From contig NZ_CP019426.1 in NCBI RefSeq assembly GCF_009834515.1, positions 4,825,501 to 4,889,500 on the forward strand: a DNA stretch of 64,000 nucleotides. Reading direction: 5' to 3'. Origin of the DNA: Pseudomonas sp. R84. GTDB lineage: Bacteria > Pseudomonadota > Gammaproteobacteria > Pseudomonadales > Pseudomonadaceae. The notes under the pieces were generated by a model. The model ran no database searches and was not told the DNA's origin. It saw only the letters and a list, made by a program, of their open reading frames with translations. Positions 1 through 8,602 of this stretch are shown here, piece by piece; within the stretch, counting starts at the first letter, position 1; every line of letters starts with the position of its first letter. The position numbers and the translations under genes are program-made.

Positions 1-198
1 TAGAACGCCCTGCGATACCAGCCGCTCACAGGCCTCGACCACACACGACTGGCTGAGCAGATTACCCCGGGCGATTTGCCTCACGGAGGGCAAACGAGTG
101 GCCGGCGGTACGTCATTTTGCAGGATCCACTCCGTCAGTCCGTCAACAATCTGCTGCACGACCGGCACCATTGCCTGTCGATCAATTCTCAATTCCAT
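1..198 (-). CDS. GntR-family transcriptional regulator, N-terminus only (runs off the window)
   Basis: The reverse strand encodes 66 residues from an ATG at 198 to the window edge. The reading is MELRIDRQAMVPVVQQIVDGL, followed by a winged-helix region with TRLPSVRQIAR and SQSCVVEACERLVSQGVL. That is the usual start of a GntR-type DNA-binding domain: an amphipathic first helix, the 'LPS.R.lA' turn, then the recognition helix. The part that would show whether this is a MocR-type fusion to an aminotransferase, or a small GntR repressor, lies outside the window. The SDR gene and its terminator lie upstream on the same strand, so this gene probably has its own promoter in 199-344. Confidence 0.75.
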   Translation of the reverse strand, partial: MELRIDRQAMVPVVQQIVDGLTEWILQNDVPPATRLPSVRQIARGNLLSQSCVVEACERLVSQGVL

Positions 199-344
199 GA
201 GCAAGCAAACTCCTGTCCGTTTTGCTGGCGGCAGTAAATCACAGCCGCGCCGGACAGGCTGTGCGACAACGCCGCCAAAAGCGACCGTTCTAACCGTTTG
301 ATACACATTGTTTAAGGGGCTTCACGGAACTGACCGTGATCCAC

Positions 345-370
345 AAAAAAGCCCGCAACGAATGCGGGCT
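345..370 (-). terminator. Rho-independent terminator after the SDR gene
   Basis: Read on the minus strand, an 8-bp stem (AGCCCGCA / TGCGGGCT) with a 5-nt loop is followed by a run of T. It lies 19 bp past the stop of the SDR gene. Confidence 0.85.
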
Positions 371-388
371 GTTCTGATTGCGCTTTGC

Positions 389-1150
389 TCAGAATGCGGT
401 GACGCCGCCATCCACTGCCAGAGAGTGGCCTGTGGTGAAGGCGGCACCGTCGCTGCACAGGTACAACACGGCACTGGCAATTTCCTCGACCTTGCCGATG
501 CGACCCACCGGGTGCATCGCGTTGGCGAATTCGCCTTTCTTCGGGTCAGCCTCATAAGCGCGGCGGAACATGTCGGTATCGATCACCGCCGGACACACAG
601 CGTTGACGCGGATTTTCTTCTTCGCGTACTCAATGGCTGCCGATTTGGTCAAGCCAATCACCGCATGCTTCGACGCCGCGTAAATGCTCATCTTCGGCGC
701 CGCGCCCAGCCCCGCCACCGACGCAGTATTGACGATTGCCCCGCCCCCCTGCGCCAGCAACAAGGGCAGTTGATACTTCATGCACAGCCAGACGCCTTTG
801 ACGTTGACCCCCATGATCGCGTCGAACTCATCCATCGAGCCTTCAGCCAGTTTGCCTTTTTCGATTTCGATACCGGCATTATTGAAGGCGTAGTCCAGAC
901 GGCCGTAGGCATTGATCACCTCGTCCATCAGATTCTTCACTTCGCTTTCGACGGTCACGTTGCAACGCACGAAGGTCGCTTCGCCGCCAGCGGTACGAAT
1001 CAGCGCGACGGTGCCCTCGCCCCCTGCTGCGTCCAGGTCGGCGACCACCACTTTCAGGCCTTCGGCGGCGAACGCCTGCGCGGTTGCACGGCCGATGCCG
1101 TTGGCCGCGCCAGTGACTACGGCAACCTGACCGGAAAACGTCATGCTCAT
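389..1150 (-). CDS. SDR-family NAD(P)-dependent oxidoreductase
   Basis: The protein has 253 residues, the normal length of a classical short-chain dehydrogenase. The Rossmann glycine motif TGAANGIG is at residues 13-20, the NNAG motif near residue 90, and the catalytic YxxxK appears as YAASK near 158, with a preceding Ser in NTASVAG. The C-terminal DGG..TAF end is typical of glucose/3-oxoacyl-type members. It should oxidise or reduce a hydroxyl/keto group on an unidentified substrate in the cytoplasm. A second ATG two codons downstream is also possible. The gene stands alone, ends in a terminator, and has about 240 bp of non-coding DNA upstream. Confidence 0.85.
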   Translation of the reverse strand: MSMTFSGQVAVVTGAANGIGRATAQAFAAEGLKVVVADLDAAGGEGTVALIRTAGGEATFVRCNVTVESEVKNLMDEVINAYGRLDYAFNNAGIEIEKGKLAEGSMDEFDAIMGVNVKGVWLCMKYQLPLLLAQGGGAIVNTASVAGLGAAPKMSIYAASKHAVIGLTKSAAIEYAKKKIRVNAVCPAVIDTDMFRRAYEADPKKGEFANAMHPVGRIGKVEEIASAVLYLCSDGAAFTTGHSLAVDGGVTAF

Positions 1151-1387
1151 TGTTATGTCCTCGAAGGGATAGCTGCAGGGAATTTGTAGCTTCGCAGCAT
1201 AGTCATTGAGATCTGCCGCGCGTCAGCACTATCCAATGGCTGTTTATGCGCCCATGCATGGCAGTGATAAAACCGCGCTGGTGACTATCACTGCACTGGA
1301 TCGGCGTGCATTCGCCGCGTCAGCCAACCTTGCGCCAATGCCGCCTAGGGTCTATCAACAAGGCTTCATTCCGTTCGAGTGCCTGCC

Positions 1388-2389
1388 ATGACCAACCAGA
1401 CCAATCGTCAGTTCCTGCTCGCCAAACGCCCGGTGGGTGCGGCCAACCGCGAGACCTTCACTTATCAGGAAGTACCGGTCGGAGAACCGGCGGCGGGCCA
1501 GATTCTGGTCAAGAACGAATACCTGTCCCTCGACCCGGCCATGCGTGGCTGGATGAACGAAGGCAAGTCCTACATCCCGCCGGTCGGTATCGGCGAAGTC
1601 ATGCGTGCGCTGGGCGTGGGTAAAGTCATCGCGTCTAACAATCCGGGCTTCGCGGTCGGGGACTACGTCAACGGAGCCATTGGCGTGCAGGATTATTTCC
1701 TCGGTGAGCCAAGAGGTTTCTACAAGGTCGATCCGAAACTGGCACCGCTGCCGGTGTATTTGTCGGCACTGGGCATGACAGGCATGACCGCCTACTTCGC
1801 CCTGCTGGATGTCGGTGCACCGAAGGCCGGTGACACCGTGGTGTTGTCCGGCGCAGCCGGAGCGGTGGGCAGCATTGCCGGGCAGATCGCCAAGATCAAA
1901 GGTTGCCGTGTGGTCGGCATTGCCGGCGGCGCCGACAAGTGCAAATTCCTCATCGACGAATTGGGCTTTGACGGGGCCATCGACTACAAGTCCGAAGATG
2001 TCGTGGCAGGGCTTAAACGCGAATGTCCGAAAGGCGTGGACGTGTATTTCGACAACGTCGGCGGCGATATCCTCGATGCGGTGTTGAGCCGTTTGAACAT
2101 GAAGGCGCGGGTGGTGATCTGCGGTGCGATCAGCCAGTACAACAAGGAAGCGGTCAAAGGCCCGGCCAACTACCTTTCGCTACTGGTCAATCGTGCGCGG
2201 ATGGAAGGTTTTGTGGTGATGGATTACGCCGCGCAATACGCCAGCGCGGCGCAGGAAATGGCTGGCTGGATGGCCAAGGGGCAGCTCAAGAGCAAGGAAG
2301 ATATCGTCGAAGGCCTGGAGACGTTCCCGGAGACGCTGATGAAATTGTTCAGCGGTGAGAACTTCGGCAAGTTGGTGTTGAAAGTTTAA
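1388..2389 (+). CDS. NADP-dependent oxidoreductase, zinc-independent MDR family (CurA/leukotriene B4 dehydrogenase type)
   Basis: The protein has 333 residues. The start MTNQTNRQFLLAKRPVG and the segment EYLSLDPAMRGWMN are typical of CurA/YncB-like and LTB4 12-hydroxydehydrogenase-like enzymes. The nucleotide-binding motif GAAGAVGSIAGQIAK lies near residue 160, and the NADPH-type segment GIAGGADKCKFL follows. Zinc-binding cysteines of alcohol dehydrogenases are absent. The likely reaction is reduction of an alpha,beta-unsaturated carbonyl. I chose the ATG at 1388 over an in-frame GTG at 1379 because family members begin with this segment. The gene is monocistronic, followed by a REP pair. Confidence 0.85.
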   Translation: MTNQTNRQFLLAKRPVGAANRETFTYQEVPVGEPAAGQILVKNEYLSLDPAMRGWMNEGKSYIPPVGIGEVMRALGVGKVIASNNPGFAVGDYVNGAIGVQDYFLGEPRGFYKVDPKLAPLPVYLSALGMTGMTAYFALLDVGAPKAGDTVVLSGAAGAVGSIAGQIAKIKGCRVVGIAGGADKCKFLIDELGFDGAIDYKSEDVVAGLKRECPKGVDVYFDNVGGDILDAVLSRLNMKARVVICGAISQYNKEAVKGPANYLSLLVNRARMEGFVVMDYAAQYASAAQEMAGWMAKGQLKSKEDIVEGLETFPETLMKLFSGENFGKLVLKV

Positions 2390-2406
2390 GGCCACCACAA
2401 AACAAA

Positions 2407-2496
2407 TGTAGGAGTGAGCCTGCTCGCGATAGCGGTGTGTCAGTCAACATTAACGTTGTTTGACACACCGCTATCGCGAGCAGGCTCACTCCTACA
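2407..2496. repeat. REP pair (BIME), type A
   Basis: Two inverted copies of TGTAGGAGTGAGCCTGCTCG and its extension (CGATAGCGGTGTG) flank a short centre. The whole forms one long hairpin between convergent genes. Confidence 0.9.
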
Positions 2497-2514
2497 GGGT
2501 TTTGCAGTGTTTGC

Positions 2515-3213
2515 TTAGGCGATCTCGGCAACAACCGAAGCCAGCGCCTTGGCCGGATCCGCCGCCTGGCTGATCGGACGGCCGATCACCAGATAATCGG
2601 AACCGGCATCCAGCGCCTGACGCGGGGTCAGAATGCGGCGCTGATCGTCCTGCGCGCTGCCGGCCGGACGAATGCCCGGAGTCACCAGTTGCAGCGACGG
2701 ATGTGCGGTTTTCAGTGCCGTGGCTTCCAGCGCCGAGCACACCAGACCGTCCATGCCAGCCTTCTCGGCCAGTGCCGCCAGACGCAGAACCTGCTCTTGC
2801 GGTTCGATATCCAGACCGATACCGGCGAGGTCTTCACGCTCCATGCTGGTCAGCACGGTCACGCCGATCAGCAGCGGTTGCGGGCCGCTGCGCTTGTCCA
2901 GCTCTTCCCGGCAAGCAACCATCATGCGCAGGCCACCAGAGCAATGCACGTTGACCATCCACACGCCCATCTCGGCAGCAGCTTTCACGGCCATCGCTGT
3001 GGTGTTGGGAATGTCATGGAATTTCAGGTCGAGGAATACTTCAAAACCCTTGTCACGCAGGGTGCCAACGATTTCTGCGGCGCAACTGGTGAACAGTTCC
3101 TTGCCCACTTTGACCCGGCACAGTTTCGGGTCCAACTGGTCGGCCAGCTTCAGTGCGGCGTCACGGGTGGGAAAATCCAGGGCGACGATGATAGGAGTCT
3201 GGCAGGCGGACAT
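2515..3213 (-). CDS. pyrF: Orotidine-5'-phosphate decarboxylase
   Basis: The enzyme decarboxylates OMP to UMP, the last step of de novo pyrimidine synthesis. The 232-residue product begins [20 protein letters not shown] and contains the active-site signature [18 protein letters not shown], where the Lys/Asp pair carries out catalysis. The C-terminal phosphate-binding segment [10 protein letters not shown]...DQRRILTP and [14 protein letters not shown] is intact. The ATG at 3213 fits the family; the open frame extends upstream without support. It lies convergent with the MDR gene and divergent from the two-component pair. Confidence 0.96.
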   Translation of the reverse strand: MSACQTPIIVALDFPTRDAALKLADQLDPKLCRVKVGKELFTSCAAEIVGTLRDKGFEVFLDLKFHDIPNTTAMAVKAAAEMGVWMVNVHCSGGLRMMVACREELDKRSGPQPLLIGVTVLTSMEREDLAGIGLDIEPQEQVLRLAALAEKAGMDGLVCSALEATALKTAHPSLQLVTPGIRPAGSAQDDQRRILTPRQALDAGSDYLVIGRPISQAADPAKALASVVAEIA

Positions 3214-3497
3214 GAATGGGCTCTCAGGCAGGTCGAAATCGGCGCGCATTGTAGCGGAACCGGCGGCGGCGCGGCACCCGATGATCGGTAAATCGTCGCG
3301 CCGACCGTGATCAGCATAGCGCTCGCCGCTATTGTGTCGACTCCGATACACAACCGACATGCCAGCAACAAGCACCCGCGCTAGCCTCGCCAGCCGCAAC
3401 ACGTCCTTACATCAGCACTTCCCGCTTCACGGCCGGACGCCTATGCTGAAACCACAACCTCGCAGCCCATCTTTTGTGGTTGGCGGCCTACTGGCAG

Positions 3498-4259
3498 ATG
3501 AACAGCCTCATGCACAACACCCAAATGACCGCGACGGATGAGCCTAAAGACGACAAGCGCTGGAGCATTCGTGCGCTGATCGTCGACGATGATGTGCCGA
3601 TCCGCGAGCTGATGATCGATTACCTCGCCCGTTTCAATATCCACGCCAGCGGCGTGACCGACGGTGCGGCAATGCGTCTGGCGATGCAGGCCGAACATTT
3701 CGACGTTGTCGTGCTGGACCTGATGCTGCCCGGCGAGGACGGCTTGTCGTTGTGCCGTTGGCTGCGCGCCGAATCGGACATCCCGATCCTGATGCTCACC
3801 GCCCGCTGTGAGCCGACCGACCGTATCATCGGCCTGGAACTGGGCGCCGATGACTACATGGCCAAGCCGTTTGAACCGCGCGAACTGGTCGCACGCATAC
3901 AGACCATTCTGCGTCGGGTGCGTGACGACCGTACCGAACAACGGGCGAACATCCGTTTCGACAACTGGCGCCTGAACAGCGTCCTGCGCCAGTTGATCGC
4001 CGACGATGGCTTGGTGGTGCCGCTGTCCAACGCCGAATTCCGCTTGCTGTGGGTGTTTATCGAACGTCCGCGCCGGGTGCTCAGCCGCGAACAATTGCTC
4101 GACGCGGCCCGGGGTCGCTCGATCGAAGCCTTCGACCGCAGCATCGATCTGCTGGTGTCGCGCCTGCGGCAGAAACTTGGTGACGATCCGAAAGCGCCAC
4201 AGCTGATCAAAACCGTGCGCGGTGAGGGTTACCTGTTCGACGCACGAGACATCGGCTGA
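3498..4259 (+). CDS. OmpR-family response regulator
   Basis: The product has about 253 residues. A receiver domain (RALIVDDDVPIRELMIDYL; phospho-acceptor Asp in VVLDLMLPGEDG at residue 74; Lys in GADDYMAKPFEPRE) is followed by an OmpR-type winged helix (FRLLWVFIERPRRVLSREQLLD ... GRSIEAFDRSIDLLVSRLR). The start is not certain: ATGs at 3498, 3510 and 3525 are in frame, and a GTG at 3474 gives a longer form. No strong Shine-Dalgarno decides the matter. The stop overlaps the kinase start by one base, so the two are co-translated. Target genes are unknown; the EF-hand gene downstream is a candidate. Confidence 0.9.
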   Translation: MNSLMHNTQMTATDEPKDDKRWSIRALIVDDDVPIRELMIDYLARFNIHASGVTDGAAMRLAMQAEHFDVVVLDLMLPGEDGLSLCRWLRAESDIPILMLTARCEPTDRIIGLELGADDYMAKPFEPRELVARIQTILRRVRDDRTEQRANIRFDNWRLNSVLRQLIADDGLVVPLSNAEFRLLWVFIERPRRVLSREQLLDAARGRSIEAFDRSIDLLVSRLRQKLGDDPKAPQLIKTVRGEGYLFDARDIG

Positions 4260-5308
4260 TGCGGGCGCGCTTCGACACGCTGTTCGGGCGCCTGTTTGGT
4301 GTGCTGTTCGTGGCGATCGTCCTCGCGCACCTGCTGGCTTTCACCTGGTTCCGCCTCTACGGCCCGCCCCCGCCTCCGCCACCTCCGGAGTTCTCCCAGG
4401 GCGCCGACGGCCAACCGATGGCGCAGGACCCGCGCTACCCGCCACGGCCCCCGCGCCCATGGTTCGGTGGGCCGGTGGTGCCGCTGACCTTTCAGTTCAT
4501 CACGCTGATGATCGCGGCGTGGTACGGCGCCAAACTGCTCAGTCGCCCGATCCAGCGCCTGAGCGATGCCGCCGAACGCCTCAGCGAAGACCTCGACAGC
4601 CCGCCGCTCGACGAGTCCGGCCCACGGGAAGCACGGCAAGCGGCGCACACCTTCAACCTGATGCAACGGCGCATTCGCGAACAGGTTCAACAGCGCGCGC
4701 GGATGCTCGGTGCCGTGTCCCACGACCTGCGCACACCGTTGTCACGCCTGAAACTGCGCCTGGAAAACATCAGCGATGAAAAGCTGCAAGGGCAGATGCG
4801 TCAGGATCTGGACGACATGATCGGCATGCTCGACGCCACCCTCACCTACCTGCACGAACAGCGCACCAGTGAAGCATTGCAGTTGATGGATGTGCAGGCG
4901 CTGGTCGAGTCACTGTGCGAAAACGCTCAGGACCAAGGCGCCGACGTGCAAGTCAGCGGCCATTGCGCACCGCTGCCGGTGCAGCCGATGGCGCTGCGTT
5001 CGTGCATCAACAACCTCATGGACAATGCCCTGCGTTATGCCGGTCAGGCACGCATCGAGTTGCAGGATCAGCGCGAGCAACTGCTGATCCGCGTGATCGA
5101 CCACGGCCCGGGGATTGCCGAGGACAAGCGGGAAGCAGTGTTTGAGCCGTTTTATCGCCTGGAAGGTTCGCGCAATCGCAACTCCGGCGGCGTGGGTCTA
5201 GGCATGACCATTGCCCGAGAGGCGGCGCAGCGTCTGGGCGGACAGCTTAACCTCGAAGAAACCCCCGGCGGCGGCCTCACTGCCGTCATTCGCCTGCCCC
5301 GCCTCTGA
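4259..5308 (+). CDS. Sensor histidine kinase with proline-rich periplasmic loop
   Basis: The 349-residue EnvZ-like kinase is the partner of the preceding regulator (TGATG overlap). TM1 covers about residues 12-33. A short periplasmic loop (35-73) contains eight consecutive prolines followed by further PP/RPPRP motifs, and TM2 follows at about 74-97. HAMP, HisKA (His155 in AVSHDLRTPLSRL), N box (NNLMDNALRYA), G1 (DHGPGIAED) and G2 (GVGLGMTIA) are complete. The loop is too small for a Cache or PAS sensor domain, so sensing may involve the membrane or a partner protein. The signal is unknown. Confidence 0.9.
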   Translation: MRARFDTLFGRLFGVLFVAIVLAHLLAFTWFRLYGPPPPPPPPEFSQGADGQPMAQDPRYPPRPPRPWFGGPVVPLTFQFITLMIAAWYGAKLLSRPIQRLSDAAERLSEDLDSPPLDESGPREARQAAHTFNLMQRRIREQVQQRARMLGAVSHDLRTPLSRLKLRLENISDEKLQGQMRQDLDDMIGMLDATLTYLHEQRTSEALQLMDVQALVESLCENAQDQGADVQVSGHCAPLPVQPMALRSCINNLMDNALRYAGQARIELQDQREQLLIRVIDHGPGIAEDKREAVFEPFYRLEGSRNRNSGGVGLGMTIAREAAQRLGGQLNLEETPGGGLTAVIRLPRL

Positions 5309-5355
5309 GAACACCACCGCTCCCACAGGGTTCAGCGGTGTTCATTGCATCGTGT

Positions 5356-5431
5356 GTACCCACCGGTACAAACCCCACATACCCCCGACAACTTGCGCCC
5401 TGACGCTGCATAAGCCGGTACACCCACCGGT
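5356..5431. promoter_or_regulatory. Candidate operators upstream of the EF-hand gene
   Basis: The element ACCCACCGGT occurs at 5358-5367 and again at 5422-5431. The first copy sits in the inverted repeat GTACC-N4-GGTAC (5356-5369). The second sits in CCGGT-N6-ACCGG (5415-5430). Both lie between the kinase stop and the EF-hand start, so they could be binding sites for the neighbouring regulator. This is inference. Confidence 0.4.
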
Positions 5432-5455
5432 TTTCCAATCCAGGGAGTGAGTCCG

Positions 5456-5983
5456 ATGATCGGTAGCGTCAGCAACTACACGAGCTATACCAGCACCAGC
5501 AGCACCTCCACGCAAAACGCGCGCAGCCAGCAACTGCAAAAAGAACTGTTTGCCAAACTCGACAGCAACGGCGACGGCGCAGTGGATCAGGACGAACTCG
5601 CCGCCAGCCTGACCCCACCCCCTCCGCCGCCACACATCAGCAGCGACGAACTGTTCAGCCAGCTCGATGCGGATGGCGATGGCAGCGTGATCGCGACAGA
5701 ACTCAGCAGCGCACTGCAAACCAGCGACAGCGCGACTTCAACCACCAGCACTGACACCAGTGCCGCGCTGCTCAAGGTTCTCGATAGCGACAGCAGCGGC
5801 GGTGTCAGCAGCGACGAGCTGAAAGCGGCTTTACAGGCAGGGCGAGAACGGCCGGATGAAGAACAGACCGCTTCGACCCAGAGCACCACTGAAGCGCTGA
5901 ACCGCATGATTGCCAATTTGAGCAAGCAGTACTCGCTGGAGAAGACGGCGTCGGTGGGCAAGTATTTAAATGTGGCGACTTGA
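5456..5983 (+). CDS. EF-hand calcium-binding protein
   Basis: The 175-residue protein has three EF-hand loops: DSNGDGAVDQDE (about residues 33-44), DADGDGSVIATE (about 69-80) and DSDSSGGVSSDE (about 110-121). The first two have the canonical Asp/Asn/Gly/Glu pattern. The third ends in Glu but has Ser/Gly substitutions. The N-terminus is a low-complexity Ser/Thr stretch with no cleavable signal peptide, and a PPPPPP stretch separates loops one and two. The ATG at 5456 follows an AGGGAG ribosome site; a GTG nine bases upstream is less likely. It resembles XopAW-like EF-hand proteins. It lies 147 bp behind a two-component pair, so a calcium-linked role is possible but unproven. Confidence 0.8.
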   Translation: MIGSVSNYTSYTSTSSTSTQNARSQQLQKELFAKLDSNGDGAVDQDELAASLTPPPPPPHISSDELFSQLDADGDGSVIATELSSALQTSDSATSTTSTDTSAALLKVLDSDSSGGVSSDELKAALQAGRERPDEEQTASTQSTTEALNRMIANLSKQYSLEKTASVGKYLNVAT

Positions 5984-6016
5984 GTCGACGCCATTATTGC
6001 CGCGGAAAATCAACAG

Positions 6017-6164
6017 CCCCTCACCCTAGCCCTCTCCCTCTGGGAGAGGGCTAGGGTGAGGTGTTTGGGCGAGATACGCCGACGTGAAATACCGAGTTGA
6101 ACGAAAATCTTGAAAAGACCACAAATCGGCTCCCTCTCCCTCGGGAGAGGGCTGGGGTGAGGGG
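6017..6164. repeat. Composite palindromic element, copy 1
   Basis: A hairpin CCCTCACCCTAGCCCTCTCC / inverse opens the element. A core with GAGATACGCCGACGTGAAAT follows, and a second hairpin (CCCTCTCCCTCGGGAGAGGG) ends in GGTGAGGGG. Four further copies lie at 10388, 36567, 46114 and 57228. Confidence 0.85.
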
Positions 6165-6558
6165 CAGCAACAACGCAAATCAAAAGCCGCCCCCCCCGCT
6201 CTTCACCACTCAATAGGCCGAGTGTCAGCTCGCCTGCTCTTGATCTTGATCTTGATCTTGATCCACGGGCGACGTCGGAAGGCTGAGTGGAGGGATTGAT
6301 CCGGGCGTGGGAGCGCAGCGACCGTTTGGCGCAGCCAAACACAGCGAGAGGAGGTGCAGCGAAGCAAACCGTAGGCGCTGCGCCCGGATCGATCCCGAAG
6401 CGAAGGAACCCCGAGCCCCAGCGAGCGGGCCGCACGCAGGAGCAAGCCCTTTTGGTTACTTTTGGGGCGTTTGCCAAAAGTGACCCGCCGTAAGGGCGGA
6501 ACCCTAAGCCGCCGTTACCGCAGCAACGGATATTCACCCAACCCCAAACCCAAACCTG
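6165..6558. other. Non-coding gap with simple repeats and a dispersed Pseudomonas repeat
   Basis: No credible gene is seen. The gap holds a run of eight C (6190-6197) and four tandem CTTGAT units (6239-6262). The segment at 6352-6400 (GCAGCGAAGCAAACCGTAGG...) recurs at 57411-57460. A palindromic block at about 6449-6514 (CTTTTGGTTACTTTTGGGGC ... GCCAAAAGTGACCCGCCGTA) has the look of a widely dispersed intergenic repeat. Open frames here are short and lack ribosome sites. Confidence 0.6.
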
Positions 6559-7611
6559 CTACCGCCGTTCCTCAACCCGCCCCTGACTCTTGCTCCAATC
6601 CGTCAGCAAACTATAAGCCACCGCCAACAGCGTAGGCCCGATAAACAACCCGATAAACCCAAACGCAATCAACCCGCCAAACACCCCAAGCAACACAATC
6701 ACCAACGGCAAATTCCCGCCGCGACTGATCAGATACGGCTTGAGCACGTTATCCACGCCACTGATGACAAATGTCCCCCAGATCCCGAGAAACACCGCCA
6801 TCCCGTACTCACCCCTCCACGCCAGCCAGGCCGTCGCCGGCACCCACACCAACGGCGGCCCCATCGGAATCAGACTCAACAGAAAGGTCACGATCCCGAG
6901 CACCAACGCCCCCGGCACCCCGGCAATCAAAAACCCGATCAACGCCAGAACCGCCTGCGCCGCCGCCGTCCCGATCACCCCGTTGACCACCCGCTGCACC
7001 GTCCCCGCCACCAACTCGATGTAATACCCGGCACGATCACCAATCAAGCGCTCCAGCAGACTGTGCACAAATGCCGCCAGTCGCGGACCGTCACGATAGA
7101 AAAAGAACACAAAGACAATGCTCAGAGTCAGCTCGAGAATCCCGCCGCCGATCTGCGCACTGCGCGCCAGCAGCCAGTTACCGACCTGCCCCAGATAAGG
7201 TTTGATCGACACCATCAGTGCGGCGCCCTGCTGATCGATGCTGTTCCACAGCCCGACCAGTCGCTCGCCCACGAATGGCACAGTCACCAGCCACACCGGT
7301 GCCTCCGGCAGACCGTCGACCTGCACATCCTTGATGAACGCTGTGGCATCACGCACATGATCCCCCACGTTGAACCCCAACCAGACCAGCGGCGCGGCCA
7401 CCAGCAACATCCAGCCCAGCGTCAGAATCGCCGCAGCCAGCGATTCACGACCATTGAGCCAGCGGGTCAACAGGCGCATCAGCGGCCAGCTGGCAAACGC
7501 CAGCACCGCGCCCCAGAACAGCGCCGACCAGAACGGCGCCATCACCCACAGACTGGCGCCAAATAACACCAGCAACAGGATCTGCACCAGCAGGCGATCG
7601 TTATTGAGCAT
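6559..7611 (-). CDS. AI-2E family transporter (YdiK-like permease)
   Basis: The protein has 350 residues and about eight hydrophobic segments: an N-terminal pair (LLVQILLLVLFGASLWVMAP; LFWGAVLAFASWPLMRLL), further helices around residues 60-85 and 150-175, and a C-terminal block ending GLFIGPTLLAVAYSLLTDW. The conserved family segments SLIPMGPPLVWVPA and GGLIAFGFIGLFIGP are present. The family (PF01594) is named for AI-2 export, but most members have unknown substrates. It is monocistronic, reading toward the repeat-rich gap. Confidence 0.85.
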   Translation of the reverse strand: MLNNDRLLVQILLLVLFGASLWVMAPFWSALFWGAVLAFASWPLMRLLTRWLNGRESLAAAILTLGWMLLVAAPLVWLGFNVGDHVRDATAFIKDVQVDGLPEAPVWLVTVPFVGERLVGLWNSIDQQGAALMVSIKPYLGQVGNWLLARSAQIGGGILELTLSIVFVFFFYRDGPRLAAFVHSLLERLIGDRAGYYIELVAGTVQRVVNGVIGTAAAQAVLALIGFLIAGVPGALVLGIVTFLLSLIPMGPPLVWVPATAWLAWRGEYGMAVFLGIWGTFVISGVDNVLKPYLISRGGNLPLVIVLLGVFGGLIAFGFIGLFIGPTLLAVAYSLLTDWSKSQGRVEERR

Positions 7612-7680
7612 TTAAGGTCTCGAAAAAGTCAGTCAGGCAAAGAGTAGGCGAACACGCCGCGCGTGCTCGCCCGAAACAGC

Positions 7681-8499
7681 TTAACGCAACAGATCGATGC
7701 GCAGGCCAGAGCCTTCGACACTGCCGGTTTCCATGCGTGCCGCCCGCACGCCCTGATTGATCAGCGCCTGACGCCAGGCTTCGGCCTTGGGCCCTGACAC
7801 CGTCACGCGCAACGTCGTGTCGAGGTTAAGTCCACGGGAAATCAGCCGAAGCCAGGTGTCATCCGGCTCATTCACGCGATCCGGAAAATCCAGCTCACCG
7901 GTGCTTTTCAGTTGACGCAACAGGGTCGCCGAGGTCGGCAGCAGCTCACCCAGCGGTGCTACCGCCTCGAACTGTTCGACATGCAGATAGGCTTTGCGGT
8001 TGCCGCGGGTGATGCTGTAAAGCGCCACCAGCGTGTTGTCACGCGGTGCCGCCAGCCTCAACAGCAGATAGGCCTGTTGCTCGTCGGCGCCATACAGTTT
8101 GGCGCTACCGAACACCTCATTGGCCCACAGACTGCTTTCGCCGCAATCACGCGCCTGACACCAGAACAGCAATTCGGCGTCCTGCTTTTGCAAGGCTTCG
8201 CGGGCGGCGGTGAAGGCTTCGGTGGCGGAATGTTCGGGCGGTAGCTCGTAAGTGACAGAGGTCGTCTGGCCACGTGCGGTGACCTGACCGTCGAAACGCA
8301 GCTGGCCACTGATCTTGCGGATCGAGCCCAGCGGATAGATCCGCTCCAGTTCAACCGGAGGGCGATAGTCGACGATCTGTGCATCGGCCAGACGCGGCAC
8401 GATCTGCAGATCCTGACTGCCCGGCACATCGGCGGCGAACGAAACGGTACTGAAACAGCACAGTGCCAACAGACTGAGTGACCGCATAGTCAGGCTCAT
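7681..8499 (-). CDS. DUF4892-like exported protein
   Basis: The 272-residue product begins MSLTMRSLSLLALCCFSTVSFAADVPGSQD, with a clear Sec signal peptide cleaved after SFA. The mature part contains LQIVPRLADAQIVDYRPP, a stretch with two cysteines (WCQARDCGES) and a C-terminal region (TTLRVTVSGPKAEAWRQALI...ARMETGSVEG) that looks like a small alpha/beta fold. This resembles periplasmic proteins of the DUF4892 type. The start codon overlaps the stop of a 17-codon reading frame that has the better ribosome site (see 8496-8549). An alternative start is the ATG at 8487. Confidence 0.75.
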   Translation of the reverse strand: MSLTMRSLSLLALCCFSTVSFAADVPGSQDLQIVPRLADAQIVDYRPPVELERIYPLGSIRKISGQLRFDGQVTARGQTTSVTYELPPEHSATEAFTAAREALQKQDAELLFWCQARDCGESSLWANEVFGSAKLYGADEQQAYLLLRLAAPRDNTLVALYSITRGNRKAYLHVEQFEAVAPLGELLPTSATLLRQLKSTGELDFPDRVNEPDDTWLRLISRGLNLDTTLRVTVSGPKAEAWRQALINQGVRAARMETGSVEGSGLRIDLLR

Positions 8500-8549
8500 C
8501 GGATCGGCATGACTGGGTAATTCGAGGTCGCAGCGGTGTAGAAATCCAT
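8496..8549 (-). CDS. Possible 17-residue leader peptide coupled to the DUF4892 gene
   Basis: A minus-strand frame reads MDFYTAATSNYPVMPIR and stops at TGA. It has a GGGAG ribosome site with 9-nt spacing, whereas the downstream DUF4892 ATG has none of its own. The stop and the next start share ATGA, the arrangement used for translational coupling. No homologue is recognised. It may be a leader peptide or a chance frame. Confidence 0.4.
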   Translation of the reverse strand: MDFYTAATSNYPVMPIR

Positions 8550-8602
8550 CGTGGTTGTCTCCCATTTCAACCCGACCAGCCTCGACAGTTGCCCGCAGCA
8601 AG

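Noticed and set aside
6165..6540. Small open frames in the repeat-rich gap
   Set aside because: They run through dispersed repeats, lack ribosome sites and do not resemble any protein family.
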